Assembly: GCA_965220055.1 (NCBI GenBank)
Contig: CBDCPE010000002.1
Coordinates: 62,001 to 126,000, forward strand
Direction of reading: 5' to 3'
Source of the DNA: Bin87 sp965220055
GTDB taxonomy: Bacteria; Chloroflexota; Dehalococcoidia; Lucifugimonadales; UBA3495
DNA length: 64,000 nucleotides
Shown here: in pieces, positions 16,841 to 26,100 of the stretch
Numbering within the stretch: position 1 is the stretch's first letter
Layout of the letters: every line of letters starts with the position of its first letter
Notes under the pieces: generated by a model
Seen by the model: the letters and a program-made list of their open reading frames with translations, nothing else
Told to the model about the DNA's origin: nothing
The model's database searches: none
Program-made: the position numbers and the translations under genes

Positions 16841-18067
16841 ATGGCGCTGGACCTGGGCCTGACCACTCACCAGCTGCTGTCCACGCTGGACGGCGTGGTG
16901 TCCGACGCACATTCCCGCGGCCAGCGCCTGGACGACGCCGTCGACCGCGCTCTCGACATACCCGCCGACGAGGCCGCCTTCCGCACCGCCGCGGTGGGCC
17001 GCCGTCCCTACATCTCCGCCCGCACCGGTTCTGAGGGCCTGCTGGGCACCCTGCCGCCGCCGGAGGTTCCCCAGGATTGGGTAGCGCTGTCCGTGGACGG
17101 CTCCCACATCGACGTGGACCGCCACCTGCCCCTGCGCTGCCACCTCATCAACCTGGGCGGCTGCATCATCACCTACGGGCGTGATTTCGGCTGCCAGCTG
17201 TTCAGCGAACCCGCCCTGGCCGTGGAGGACGCTGATCTTTACCTCCGGTCTCCCAACGGCGCCCGCGGCGAGACCCTGATCGCGGGTCCTTTGCTCGGCG
17301 CGCTGCGCACGGTGCGGGAGGTGGAACGCCTGGCCGACGCCGTCGAAAGCCTGCCCTCCGATCGGCCGGTGCTCGCCCTGCTGGACGGCACCCTGGCCTT
17401 CTGGGACCTGCAGCGCGGCCAGTACCCCCGCTACGTCGCCGACGTCCTCATCGGAGACCGCCTGCAGCCCGCCCTGGCCCGCCTGCGAGCGGCGTCTACC
17501 GACCGGCGTCCGGTGGCGGTGGCCACCTACACCTCCCGGCCGCGCACCACCGAGGCGGCCGGCGCCGTCCGCCTCATGCTCTGCGACCAGGGCGACGCCG
17601 ACTGCAACCGGCTCTGCACCGCCCGCCGCTCCGACCTCCCCTCCTGCGACGGCGCCGCCGGCTTCGACGACCGGGAGCTCTTCGAGCCGCTGCTGGAACC
17701 GGGCCACCGCTCGCCCCTGTACCGCTCCAGCCACCTGGCCGCCCGCTTCGCCCTGGGCCTCGCCACCGGCCAGGAGTGGAGCCACTTCTACTACTTGAAC
17801 GGCGGCGCCGAGATCGCCCGCGTCGAGGTCCCCGACTGGCTGGCCGAGGACCCCGAGCTCCTGGCCCTCAGCCACGCCATGCTGGTGCAGCAGTGCCAGC
17901 TGGGCCTGGGCTACCCCGTGGCCATCTCCGAGGCCCACGAGCAGGCCGTCATCACCGGCCACGACCGGGAGGAGTTCCGCCGGATGACCCTCATGCTCCT
18001 GGAACAGCGCGGCCTGTCCACATCGGAGTCCGCCAAGGCCTTCTCCAAGCGCCGGCCCTGGGTGTAG
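16841..18067 (+). CDS. NurA-domain nuclease
   Basis: A 408-residue protein of the NurA family, the nuclease that works with the HerA ATPase in archaea and some bacteria to resect double-strand breaks, or in HerA-based defence. Visible active-site segments are LSVDGSHIDVDRH (metal-binding Asp) and VLALLDGTLAFWDLQ. The C-terminal portion carries SHFYYLNGG and a helical end. No herA gene is in the window, so the partner must be elsewhere or the protein acts alone. No strong ribosome site precedes the ATG, suggesting coupling with the DUF5679 gene. The antisense frame is also open because of high GC but is a shadow. Confidence 0.8.
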   Translation: MALDLGLTTHQLLSTLDGVVSDAHSRGQRLDDAVDRALDIPADEAAFRTAAVGRRPYISARTGSEGLLGTLPPPEVPQDWVALSVDGSHIDVDRHLPLRCHLINLGGCIITYGRDFGCQLFSEPALAVEDADLYLRSPNGARGETLIAGPLLGALRTVREVERLADAVESLPSDRPVLALLDGTLAFWDLQRGQYPRYVADVLIGDRLQPALARLRAASTDRRPVAVATYTSRPRTTEAAGAVRLMLCDQGDADCNRLCTARRSDLPSCDGAAGFDDRELFEPLLEPGHRSPLYRSSHLAARFALGLATGQEWSHFYYLNGGAEIARVEVPDWLAEDPELLALSHAMLVQQCQLGLGYPVAISEAHEQAVITGHDREEFRRMTLMLLEQRGLSTSESAKAFSKRRPWV

Positions 18068-18290
18068 CGGGACGGCGCGGTGACCGCTGCCCTGACCAAC
18101 CTGCAGGCAATGGCCCGGCATCTGTTGATCCGTCAAAGTTTCGGTACACGACGTGCGCTCCGCGGTCGCATTACCGCCTCGCTCTCCGTTATTCTCCAGC
18201 TGTCGGCGAGATGCGGCACATCCGCGCATCGCTCGGCCTTGCCGGCTTCCAGACCGATGTCGCGCTCAAGGTCTTGCACTCGGTTGAAGC

Positions 18291-18653
18291 CTAATCGCAG
18301 TGCCGGGAATGGTTGTTTTTGATCTCACCCATGGTGAGCGTTCCGCGTTCCAACTGACGGATCAACCGACGTTCCATCCCCTCTGCGCTCAGCGGGACCG
18401 TGCCGATACGACTCTCCACGTGCCTCCGGTGCAAGGCGCTGTTGGAGTCAGCCAGGCACTCGGCGTAATCGCGCAGCAATCGCTCCTCCGCACCGGCGCC
18501 GCAGGCCAACGTCGCCCACACGACGGCGACGGTCCACGCCACCGCCAGCATTGGTCCCAGGCTGCGCTTCCTGCCGCGCCAGGCTGGCGTTGCCGCCCTC
18601 CCGACCGAACGCGAGCGCGCGGGTTCGTTCAGATGGATGCCCCCGGAAACCAC
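18291..18653 (-). CDS. Small membrane-anchored protein, paralogue of 4406-4708
   Basis: Up to 120 residues; the true start may be further in, just before the hydrophobic segment MLAVAWTVAVVWATLACG. The rest aligns with the 4406 protein: YAECLADSNSALHR, IGTVPLSAEGMERRLIRQLERGTLTMGEIKNNHSRHCD. The hydrophobic segment ends in a cysteine (LACG), which could be a lipoprotein or anchor site. Its position beside the NurA block mirrors the decayed copy at 32042, which also lies next to a NurA remnant. Function unknown. Confidence 0.6.
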   Translation of the reverse strand: MVSGGIHLNEPARSRSVGRAATPAWRGRKRSLGPMLAVAWTVAVVWATLACGAGAEERLLRDYAECLADSNSALHRRHVESRIGTVPLSAEGMERRLIRQLERGTLTMGEIKNNHSRHCD

Positions 18654-18686
18654 GCATGGGAGCCCATCAAGCCTCGGGAAGGCCCG

Positions 18687-19583
18687 TCACGCCAGGTTGT
18701 GCAGTTGCAGGAATTCCACGGTGAGACGGGCGCACTGCTCCGGTTCCTCCAGGGGCAGCATATGCGTGGTTTCCGGCAGGAAATCGTAGCCCAATCCGGT
18801 CAGCTCGCTCAGATCCAGGCTCGGCATGAACGAGAACGCCGTGGTCGGGTCGGAGCCGATCACCTTCACCGGGCACGAGACCTGGTCCAACTCAAGCTGC
18901 ATCGCCCAGCCGAAGGCGTATTCATAAACCTGGGCTTCGTATCCCGGCGGGCAACACAACTCGTAACCGCCGCCCTGGGCTGGACGCAGCAGGGTTTCCG
19001 CCATGAGCTCCGCCACACCCGGGCGCAGGCGACCGAAGACCGGGTTCCGGGCGACGCTCAAAACGAAATCCTCGCGGGTTTCAAACCACGCCGGCCGCTG
19101 CAGGGTGGACTCGCTCATGTGCCGGCCGATGGGCTCACTGTCCTCCGGACGCCTGCCCGGCGGCCGGATGGGTGGATCGAAGAGCACGAGGCCGGCGAAG
19201 CCGCCGTGGAACTGCTCGAACAGCAGGGCGGCCAGCGCCGACACGGAGTGAAAAACTCCCGCGGCCGGCTTGGGCCCGTACTCGTCGGCGACCGCCCCCA
19301 GGATCGCCCCCAAGTCTGAAACGAAGGAGGGAAAGTTCTGTTTCCCGCGCTCGCTGACCGGGTTCCACCCATGGGAACGAATGTCGAACACCAGGAGGTC
19401 GAACCGGTCCAACAGGAGGGACCAATAGGGGAGGTACAGGTCCGCGGCAAAACCGCAGCCGTGGCTGAACAGCAATCGGGGCCCGTCCTGGCGTCCGTGC
19501 CTTCGGACGGTCACCGTTGCTCCATCGGCCATCGGCACGGTGAGCGAACTCGATGGGTTGGGGACGCGCCATATTGTGCTCAT
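18687..19583 (-). CDS. Alpha/beta hydrolase
   Basis: About 298 residues from the ATG at 19583, which has GGAGG upstream; the longer frame to 19661 adds an unrelated head. Fold landmarks: RLLFSHGCGFAADLYLPYWS (oxyanion-hole region), LLVFDIRSHGWNP, the nucleophile elbow GVFHSVSAL, and LPETTHMLPLEEPEQ (catalytic His). The acid is probably in VIGSDPTTAF. The elbow lacks the usual GxSxG glycines, so activity toward esters is uncertain and the substrate cannot be named. It stands alone between the small protein and the recombinase, all leftward. Confidence 0.8.
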   Translation of the reverse strand: MSTIWRVPNPSSSLTVPMADGATVTVRRHGRQDGPRLLFSHGCGFAADLYLPYWSLLLDRFDLLVFDIRSHGWNPVSERGKQNFPSFVSDLGAILGAVADEYGPKPAAGVFHSVSALAALLFEQFHGGFAGLVLFDPPIRPPGRRPEDSEPIGRHMSESTLQRPAWFETREDFVLSVARNPVFGRLRPGVAELMAETLLRPAQGGGYELCCPPGYEAQVYEYAFGWAMQLELDQVSCPVKVIGSDPTTAFSFMPSLDLSELTGLGYDFLPETTHMLPLEEPEQCARLTVEFLQLHNLA

Positions 19584-19702
19584 GGCCCCACCAACCTCCG
19601 GAGCGCGGGCGCGTTCCGGTTGATATTCCAGCTCGCTGCTCCGACCATGATAATCCTCCAATCATCTTTCGCGGGATCGTCGTCTGCCTGACTTCCACCC
19701 GG

Positions 19703-20515
19703 TCATGAACGCAGGGTCTCCCGCATTCTCTGGACCCGGTCGAACTCCTCCCGGCTGACGATTGCCGGGAAAGCGTTGGGCGCCCGCACCGCCGTGTCGG
19801 GGCCCTGCATATCCTGCCTCGCCGCCACGCTGACGCCGCAGTAGACCTCGCTGCTCAGGATGCGGCTGACGTGTTGCCCACGCCACCGGCCGACCGTCGG
19901 CGACCTGGCTCCACCGGCGTTCAGTTCCGCCGCGATCTCGAGCAGGGAGGCGCCCTCGAGGCGCAGGTCGAAGATCATCCGCACCGTCTCCGAGGCCGGC
20001 GGGTCCAATTCGAGCTTGAAGCGGCGGATGCCTTGGTCCCAGGCGGCAACCTTGCGGTAACCGTAGGGCGCGTTGGCGAACACGTAGAAGCCCCGCTGGG
20101 CGGCCGCCCTCATGCCCCGGCGGACCCGTTCGGAATGCTCGCTGGTGAGGTATTCCCCGATGCCCGAAACGGTAATGCCGGCCTCGGATACGGTGACCGA
20201 AATCAGCTCCACGCCGTGGGCTGCCAGGGTCGCCAGGCGCCCGTTGAGTTCGTCAAAGCGTCGGGAGACGCGGCTGAGGTCGGACACCACCACCTTCCGG
20301 AACGGGGGATCATCCGCCGTGGCGTCGGCCATCATCCGGAGCAACTGGGCTTTGCTCCCCCGGAGGTCGACGTACTCCGTGACCACCTCAAGGCCGGTGC
20401 GCTCGGCGTGGCTTCGCGCCACGTCGAGCTGGCCCCTTATGAACGACCTGCTGCGGCTGGACGTACTGGCGTAGATTGCCGCCCGGTGGGCACCGCTGTG
20501 TCGGTTCGTTGACAT
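19703..20515 (-). CDS. Serine recombinase (resolvase/invertase family)
   Basis: From the ATG at 20515 (GGAGG upstream) the protein is 270 residues. Resolvase catalytic domain: AAIYASTSSRSRS holds the expected nucleophile Ser19, but the arginine of the usual YARxS is replaced by Ser17. FRKVVVSDLSRVSRRFDEL matches the conserved LDRLSR segment, followed by the long helix with HSERVRRGMRAAAQRG. A recombinase domain follows (APYGYRKV to RILSSEVYCGV). The usual zinc ribbon and coiled coil of large serine recombinases are absent, so the protein is shorter than integrases of this class. The Arg substitution raises doubt about activity. No att sites identified. Confidence 0.8.
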   Translation of the reverse strand: MSTNRHSGAHRAAIYASTSSRSRSFIRGQLDVARSHAERTGLEVVTEYVDLRGSKAQLLRMMADATADDPPFRKVVVSDLSRVSRRFDELNGRLATLAAHGVELISVTVSEAGITVSGIGEYLTSEHSERVRRGMRAAAQRGFYVFANAPYGYRKVAAWDQGIRRFKLELDPPASETVRMIFDLRLEGASLLEIAAELNAGGARSPTVGRWRGQHVSRILSSEVYCGVSVAARQDMQGPDTAVRAPNAFPAIVSREEFDRVQRMRETLRS

Positions 20516-20966
20516 CCCTGCTACCTCCGCGCCGTATCCGACCCCACGGGTCGGGCCGGAATCGAAGCGCCATTCGGCCCATGACCTGCCGGGCGGATTA
20601 CGGGACCGCCTCCCGCTGCTGTGATCCGTCGACGCTCGGTTCCGTTCGGGTGGGCGTTCGCGGCGCATCGGGTACGGAAAATGCGCACCGCGAGTCGACG
20701 CTGATCAACGGACCCCCATTCGTCGGCTCCGTTCATCGCCCCCGCCGGTGCGCGGTCGTGAAACCCGCGCGACGCAGGCACGTGGTCCGTCCGTGTCGTC
20801 GTCTCGCCCGGCTCCCGTGTGCCGTCGGACGCCGCGACCGTGCGGGATGGGGATGCGTCGTGGTGGATCGCACCATCCTGCCGAGGGCGGTCGCGGCTGC
20901 TTCTCGCCTTGGCATGCCCATCCGGCTTCACCCACACTCGGTGGGGAGAGTTTCCCTTCGCCGGCG
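20516..20966. other. Intergenic region upstream of the recombinase
   Basis: About 450 GC-rich bases between two leftward genes. Frames here are short and lack ribosome sites. Nothing identifiable seen. Confidence 0.4.
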
Positions 20967-21455
20967 TCACGGCCAATTGCTCCGGCCGAGCCAGTGGTGC
21001 AGAGCGTCGGCAACGCGCTGAAATCCATCGGGCGCGGCGGGGTCCAGGACCAGTCCCGCCACGCGCTGGTGGTCAATGTTGCGGGCCCGGATGCTCAGGC
21101 CATAGATCTCCCAGTAGAATCCCGAGGTCAGCACGCCCACCCCGCGGGTCATCCCGCGGGTGTGCTCCCACAGCCGGATGCGGTCGCGGCGTCGGGGACG
21201 CGCGTTCTGGACTTCAATCAAAACCGCGATCCGCCGGTTGCCGTCGAAAAGCGCGTAGTCCACCCGGCCGCGCCGGCCCAGGTCATGGTCCGGTTGGCAT
21301 TCCCAGGGCAGCCAGGTGCTCCAGCCCAGGGCCCACAGGATGGGGTCAACAATGGCGCTTCGGATGCCGGCCCGGTGCCCGGGGAGCCGGTGGCTGGACT
21401 GGTCGACGGTCTCCATAATCTCGCGGAGGGATTCTTCGACGTCGGCAGCGCTCAT
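20967..21455 (-). CDS. Standalone HsdR_N-like nuclease domain protein
   Basis: A 162-residue protein resembling the N-terminal endonuclease domain of type I restriction R subunits: ALGW near residue 42, then GRRGRVDYALF (Asp66) and IAVLIEVQNA (Glu81, Gln83), the PD-(D/E)xK layout with ExQ in place of ExK. There is no helicase domain, so it is one of the small solitary HsdR_N proteins. It lies near a serine recombinase, and a defence or mobile-element role is possible but not shown. Confidence 0.7.
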   Translation of the reverse strand: MSAADVEESLREIMETVDQSSHRLPGHRAGIRSAIVDPILWALGWSTWLPWECQPDHDLGRRGRVDYALFDGNRRIAVLIEVQNARPRRRDRIRLWEHTRGMTRGVGVLTSGFYWEIYGLSIRARNIDHQRVAGLVLDPAAPDGFQRVADALHHWLGRSNWP

Positions 21456-21645
21456 CCGGTGCCCCTTGGGGTTCCGCTACTGGCTTTGGCAAAGCGCGTG
21501 GGCGGCTGAGCCATCCTGGGCGGCGACTCGATACGTCGTGCAACTCATGGTGGTCTCCCGTGCGTTGCGGGTTTGCTCAGAGTGGCCTGCGAGGCCAGTC
21601 GGGGCGCCGGTGGCCTCGCGTGGGCGTGAAACGGTTGCTGGCCGC
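21456..21645. other. Spacer without identifiable content
   Basis: About 190 bases between the HsdR_N-like gene and the giant-gene remnant; no gene or clear signal. Confidence 0.3.
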
Positions 21646-21783
21646 CTACTTTGGTCCTGGGATAGTGACCGTGGTCGCATGGGACGACTTCCGTTTGTGG
21701 TGGGTGCAGATGGCTCCGGCGGCGGCGCAGCCGGTCGTCTCCGGCAGAGTGACGGTGACCACGCCTTTTCCGCGCGGCTCGAA
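21646..21783 (-). pseudogene. 3' remnant of a giant secreted protein
   Basis: The minus strand encodes GKGVVTVTLPETTGC...AAGAICT...TVTIPGPK and a stop. This is the same terminal module that ends giant proteins A (GAICTGDGRKLSNS...VSGPEP) and B (GAICTDDGRMLSNS...ISGPS). The frame remains open to 22104 but upstream sequence shows no module homology. It marks a further, lost cassette. Confidence 0.65.
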
Positions 21784-22061
21784 GTCTGGTTGCTGGGGCG
21801 GGCATCGCCGCGGCGTCATGGGCGGCGGGCTGCGACGCCGAACAAGTTCGCGTTCTGGCGTGCCGGGGCGGAAGTTCCTGGTCTCGGAACGAGACGGTCC
21901 GCGTTTGCCTTTGAATCCCATCAATCTCTCGAGTGCTGTTCCCTGCCGGCACGCTGTCGCTTGGGGGGTTTCACCAGGCGCCTGGTTCACGTCCGTGGGA
22001 GAACCACGTGGTCGTTTGGCGGGACTTCCCGTTCGGTGCCGGGTGTGCGGGGTTTCCACCC

Positions 22062-22170
22062 TTGATAACCACATATTGCACATACTATTGCGTATGATAA
22101 TCATGGCTTATCTGCTTATAGTACACTCACATGGCAATATACTTATGGGTTATCCACAGGTCAAGTGTAC
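22062..22170. promoter_or_regulatory. AT-rich region upstream of the degenerate regulator
   Basis: An AT-rich patch in a GC-rich region, with TTGATA, TTGCAC, TATGATAAT and several ATTGC/GCAAT repeats. It lies 85-190 bases before the response-regulator start at 22255 and is the best promoter candidate, though no single hexamer pair is clear. Confidence 0.4.
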
Positions 22171-22254
22171 TGGCGGTGGTACGGACCCGTCGCAGTGAAA
22201 CCGGCGGATGCAGCGTGCCGCGTTGGGATCTCGACTCGGTGTGGAGGGACGCAA

Positions 22255-22923
22255 ATGGCCGTTGACACTCGGGTCAGCGTGATGCTCGTCGACGAGGAGC
22301 GCATCATCAGGGACCTGCTGGGCGACTTGCTGGAGAACACCGGAGAGTACCGCGTGGCGGCTCGGGCCCGCGATGGACGGGAGGCGCTGCGGTTGCTTCG
22401 GGAAGTCGTCGCTGACGTGGTGGTCATGGGCGTGAGGGCGCCCGTGTCCTACGGCACCGAGGCGTGCCGGGAGATCACGGAACGGTTTCCGGACACCAAG
22501 GTGCTGATGCGTGCCGCGTCGGGGGAGCCGGGCTCGGTCGAGCCATCGCTCGCGGCGGGTGTGGTCGGCTACCTGCGGGAGTATCCCGGCAAGGAGGATT
22601 TCCTGGCGGCTCTGTGGGAGGTCGCCTATGGAGAGTTCCGGATCACCGGGGATGCGGCGCGGCGGTTGGCTCAGGCGGTGCGCAGTCCGAGGAGCGTTGC
22701 CGCGTGGGAACGCGTGGCGACCTTGACGGGTCGGGAGAAAGAAATACTGAGGTTGTTCGCCAGTGGGCTGACGTTTCAGGAAATCGGGGAGATCAGGAAC
22801 ATCAAGGTGTTTACGGTGCGGAACGCGTTGTCCATGGTGCAGAAGAAGCTGGGGTTCGAGACCAGGCATCAGATGGTGATCTGGGCGGTGCCGGCCAGCC
22901 TGGTGGGCGACCCGTGGAGTTAG
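22255..22923 (+). CDS. LuxR/NarL-type regulator with degenerate receiver
   Basis: A 222-residue paralogue of the regulator at 30809-31477. The C-terminal HTH is well kept (LTGREKEILRLFASGLTFQEIGEI...TVRNALSMVQKKLGF). The receiver has lost the phosphorylation residues: Asp59 is Gly (VVVMGVRAP against VIVMDVIMP), the switch Thr is Ala (LMRAAS against LMLTAS) and the conserved Lys is Glu (YLREYPG against YLQKYSG). It probably acts without phosphorylation or is decaying. GGAGGG sits at good distance from the chosen ATG. No kinase is adjacent; the remnant giant gene lies divergently upstream, echoing the cassette arrangement. Confidence 0.85.
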   Translation: MAVDTRVSVMLVDEERIIRDLLGDLLENTGEYRVAARARDGREALRLLREVVADVVVMGVRAPVSYGTEACREITERFPDTKVLMRAASGEPGSVEPSLAAGVVGYLREYPGKEDFLAALWEVAYGEFRITGDAARRLAQAVRSPRSVAAWERVATLTGREKEILRLFASGLTFQEIGEIRNIKVFTVRNALSMVQKKLGFETRHQMVIWAVPASLVGDPWS

Positions 22924-23121
22924 CGTTGCGGCGGCGCGGTGGCTTGGCGGTGACGTGTCGGTACTGCGTTCATGCGCCAGGGACGGGTGGTCCCGGTGTG
23001 TGCGAAGGCGGGTCCGCGTGGGAAAGGGTTGCTGTTGGCGAAAACGGTTGGTGCTGCGAGAGATACTCGCGGCGACGAGGGGGTTTGCCTCGCCGCCGCT
23101 GGGCCTGGTGTACCTGGCTGG
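22924..23121. other. Spacer between regulator and giant gene B
   Basis: About 200 bases between convergent genes; no convincing terminator and no gene. Confidence 0.3.
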
Positions 23122-26100
23122 CTAGCTTGGCCCTGAGATCGAGACCGAGGTTGAGTTGGACAGCATGCGGCCGTCGTCGGTGCAGATCGCGCCGGTGGCA
23201 CTGCAATCCGTCGTCGCGGGCAGCGTGATGGTGATTGCGCCGTTGCCGCTGGGTTCCACGGTGATGGTCCAGGTCTGGTTGCTGCCCGGCACCTTCCGTT
23301 GGGCGGCGACGACGTGGTCCTCGTTTTGTGCGTCTTTGGTGAAGGCATGGTCGCGCAGCGTTCGGTAGCTCAGCGGGAAGTTCTCGCTGAACGTCAGGTC
23401 GAACGTGAACTCGGTGCTGCCGTCGTGGCTATCCGGCACGTTGCTGAAACTCGCGGTCAGCGGCACCGGCTCGCTGTCGGTGATGGTGCCGGTGGCCTGG
23501 CCAGCGCTGATTTCCGCGCCGGACGCGTTGCTGAGCGTGAGGGTCAGCGTCTCGTCGCTCTCCTCTGTCGAGTCGTCGATGATGGCGACCGTTACGGTCT
23601 GGCTGGTCTCACCGGCGGTGAACGTCAGCGTGCCGCTTTGGGCGGTGTAGTCGCTGCCGGCGCTGGCCGTTCCGTTGGCGGTGGCGTAGTCCACGGTGAT
23701 GCTTGCTTCACCGGCCGGGTTCAGGGTTACCACGAAGTCGATGGTGGAATCGTCCTCCTCACTGGCCGTTGCGCCGGCCACCGACAATTGGCTGGTTACC
23801 GTGGGCTCCTCGGCCGTGTCTTCCGTGGTGTCCGATGATGATCGCTCGGCTGGGCCCGGTACCGTGGCCGATGGACTGTTGGTCAACTGCCGCGGGGTGT
23901 CTTCCCTGGTGCAGATTGCTCCGGCAGTGGTGCAGGACCGGTTGGCGGTAAGAGTGATGACAACGTCGGTGTTGTCGTCGGGTTCGACGGTGATCTCCCA
24001 GAGGTCGTGGCGTCCGTCGACTCTGCGCGCCCCGGTGACGTCACCGTCGTCGAGGCTGAACGTATCGTCGCGCATGTTCACGTAGCTGATGCCGACATCC
24101 TCACTGAAGCGGACCTGGAAGGTGAAGGCTGTGGAGCCGTCGTGACTGTCGGGCAGGTCCTGGAACTCTGCCGTGAGGGGACTGGTTTCTGTGTCCCCGT
24201 CGGTGATGGTGCCGGTGGCCTGACCATCGCTAATCTCGGCGCCTGAGGCGTTGCTCAGCGTGACGGTGAGGGTCTCGTTGTCGTCGTCTACGGTGTCGTC
24301 GATGATTGCGACCTGGATGGTCTTGGACGTCTCGCCGGCGTTGAACGTGAGCGAGCCGCTCTTGGCGGTGTAGTCGTTGCCGGCGGCGGCGCTGCCGTTG
24401 GCGGTGGCATAGTCTACGGTTACGCTCTCGTCGCCGGCGGGGCTGAGGGTTACGACGAAGTCGATGGTCGAGTCGTCTTCCTCGCTGGCGGCGGCGTCGG
24501 CTACGGACAGCTCGCCGGTCGTGGCGGTCTGTCTTACAGGAATGGTATGCGCGGACGGAACCTGGGTGATTGGCGTCCCGGTTCCGGAGCAGATGCCGCC
24601 CGAAGCGCAGGCGACGTTGGCGACGAGGGTGAACGTGATGTCGTCGTTCCCGTCAGGCTCCAGGATGAAAATCTGGGCATTCTGCAGACCATCTTCAGTG
24701 TGGGCTTGGACCGACGTTATGGACGCGCCTTTCACGACCACCGAGGGTGTGGTGGTGCTGATGGACGCCACGGAGCTGTTGAACGCCACCACAACCTGCG
24801 GCCGGTCGGTGGGTCCCTTATGGGACTTCGATGCGTAGGCGCTGGCCGGGAAGGTCGCGGTCAGGCCCTCTGAATCGTGGTTCAGGATGGTGCCGATTAC
24901 GGTTGCCGCGGTGCGGTGTAACTGCGCGCCGTTGCTGGGGTTGCTGAGGACCAGGCGGAAGGTCTCGCCGTTGTCCTGGATGTCATCGTCTTTTATGGTG
25001 ACGTGGACCTGCTTGTCCCCATCGGTGGGAGCAAAAGTGAGGGTGCCGCTGGTGGACTCGTAGTCAACGCCGGCTGTTGCGGTTATATCTTCGGTGCGGT
25101 AGTCCACCGTGTAGTCGGTGGTGTCTCCGTGAGGTCGGTGGTCGAATTCGACCACGAAAGACATGGTGGAGTCCCTGCCGGTGTTGCTCTCGCGGGCTGA
25201 TGTGTCCCAGGACCTGAATCTTGGCGAGGCGTCGAAGATGCGGCCAGTCCCAGGGGAGTTGGCGCGGAGTCCTGCACGTCTCGGGTTGCTGAGAATGAGC
25301 ATGAAGTAGGTGGAGCCTCCTCTGTCGTCCTCGAGGATCTCCACCTCCACGGTTTTGACCTGCTCTCCGGGCGTGAAGGTTACGGTTCCACTGGTGTGCT
25401 TGTAGTTGACGCCGGCTTCGGCGGTGCCGTCCTGGGTCGCGTAATCGACCGAAACGCTGTGCTTAACCTTCTGGTCCAGGAAAATCTGGAATGTCATGGT
25501 GGTGGAAGAGTTGGGGTCTCCGCTTTCCTCGGCCGAGGCGTCTATGGCCGTGAGGGCAGGGACGTAGTCCCCCTCTATGTCCAGCTTCAAGGCATTGCCG
25601 TCTGAAATCCAGACAGTTGATCCTGCGTTGGCATACCGGCTGCTGTCAGCGATGGACCAGCCCCTGGGGGTGTGTCCAGAGTCCTCTCCGTTCCGGGATG
25701 TTTTCGTCAGCCGGATGGCTGGCGTTCCTGATATTCGTTTGATGACTACGAAATACTCCGTGTTGGGTTTCAGGGCGGAGCATCGCCCGTCTCCTGCGGT
25801 CGGCGCTGTGAACGCGTTCACTGTGCGCTGTCGGAGGCTTGCCGGGTTGTTCAGAGTGCAGAGTGCGTCACCCGGGTGTCCGTTTGCGGCGACTTGGTTC
25901 AGCGTAACTTCCAGGTCACCCGGGGAGGCGTTACTGTCGGTGTCTGAGAACCTGAGTCCGACCGAGGCTAGGACGTAACCTCCACCTGCTATGCCTGTGG
26001 TGAAGCCTTGTGCCCAGCGGTCCATCCCGGACGTGCTAATAGATTGAGCTTGGTTGTTCCCGCTCCCGGTGTTTGCCACCAGCGTACGGAGGGTCTTGAC

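Noticed and set aside
16733..18229. 498-codon minus-strand ORF opposite NurA
   Set aside because: Low-complexity Gly/Ala/Gln composition typical of antisense frames in GC-rich DNA; the + strand has clear NurA motifs.
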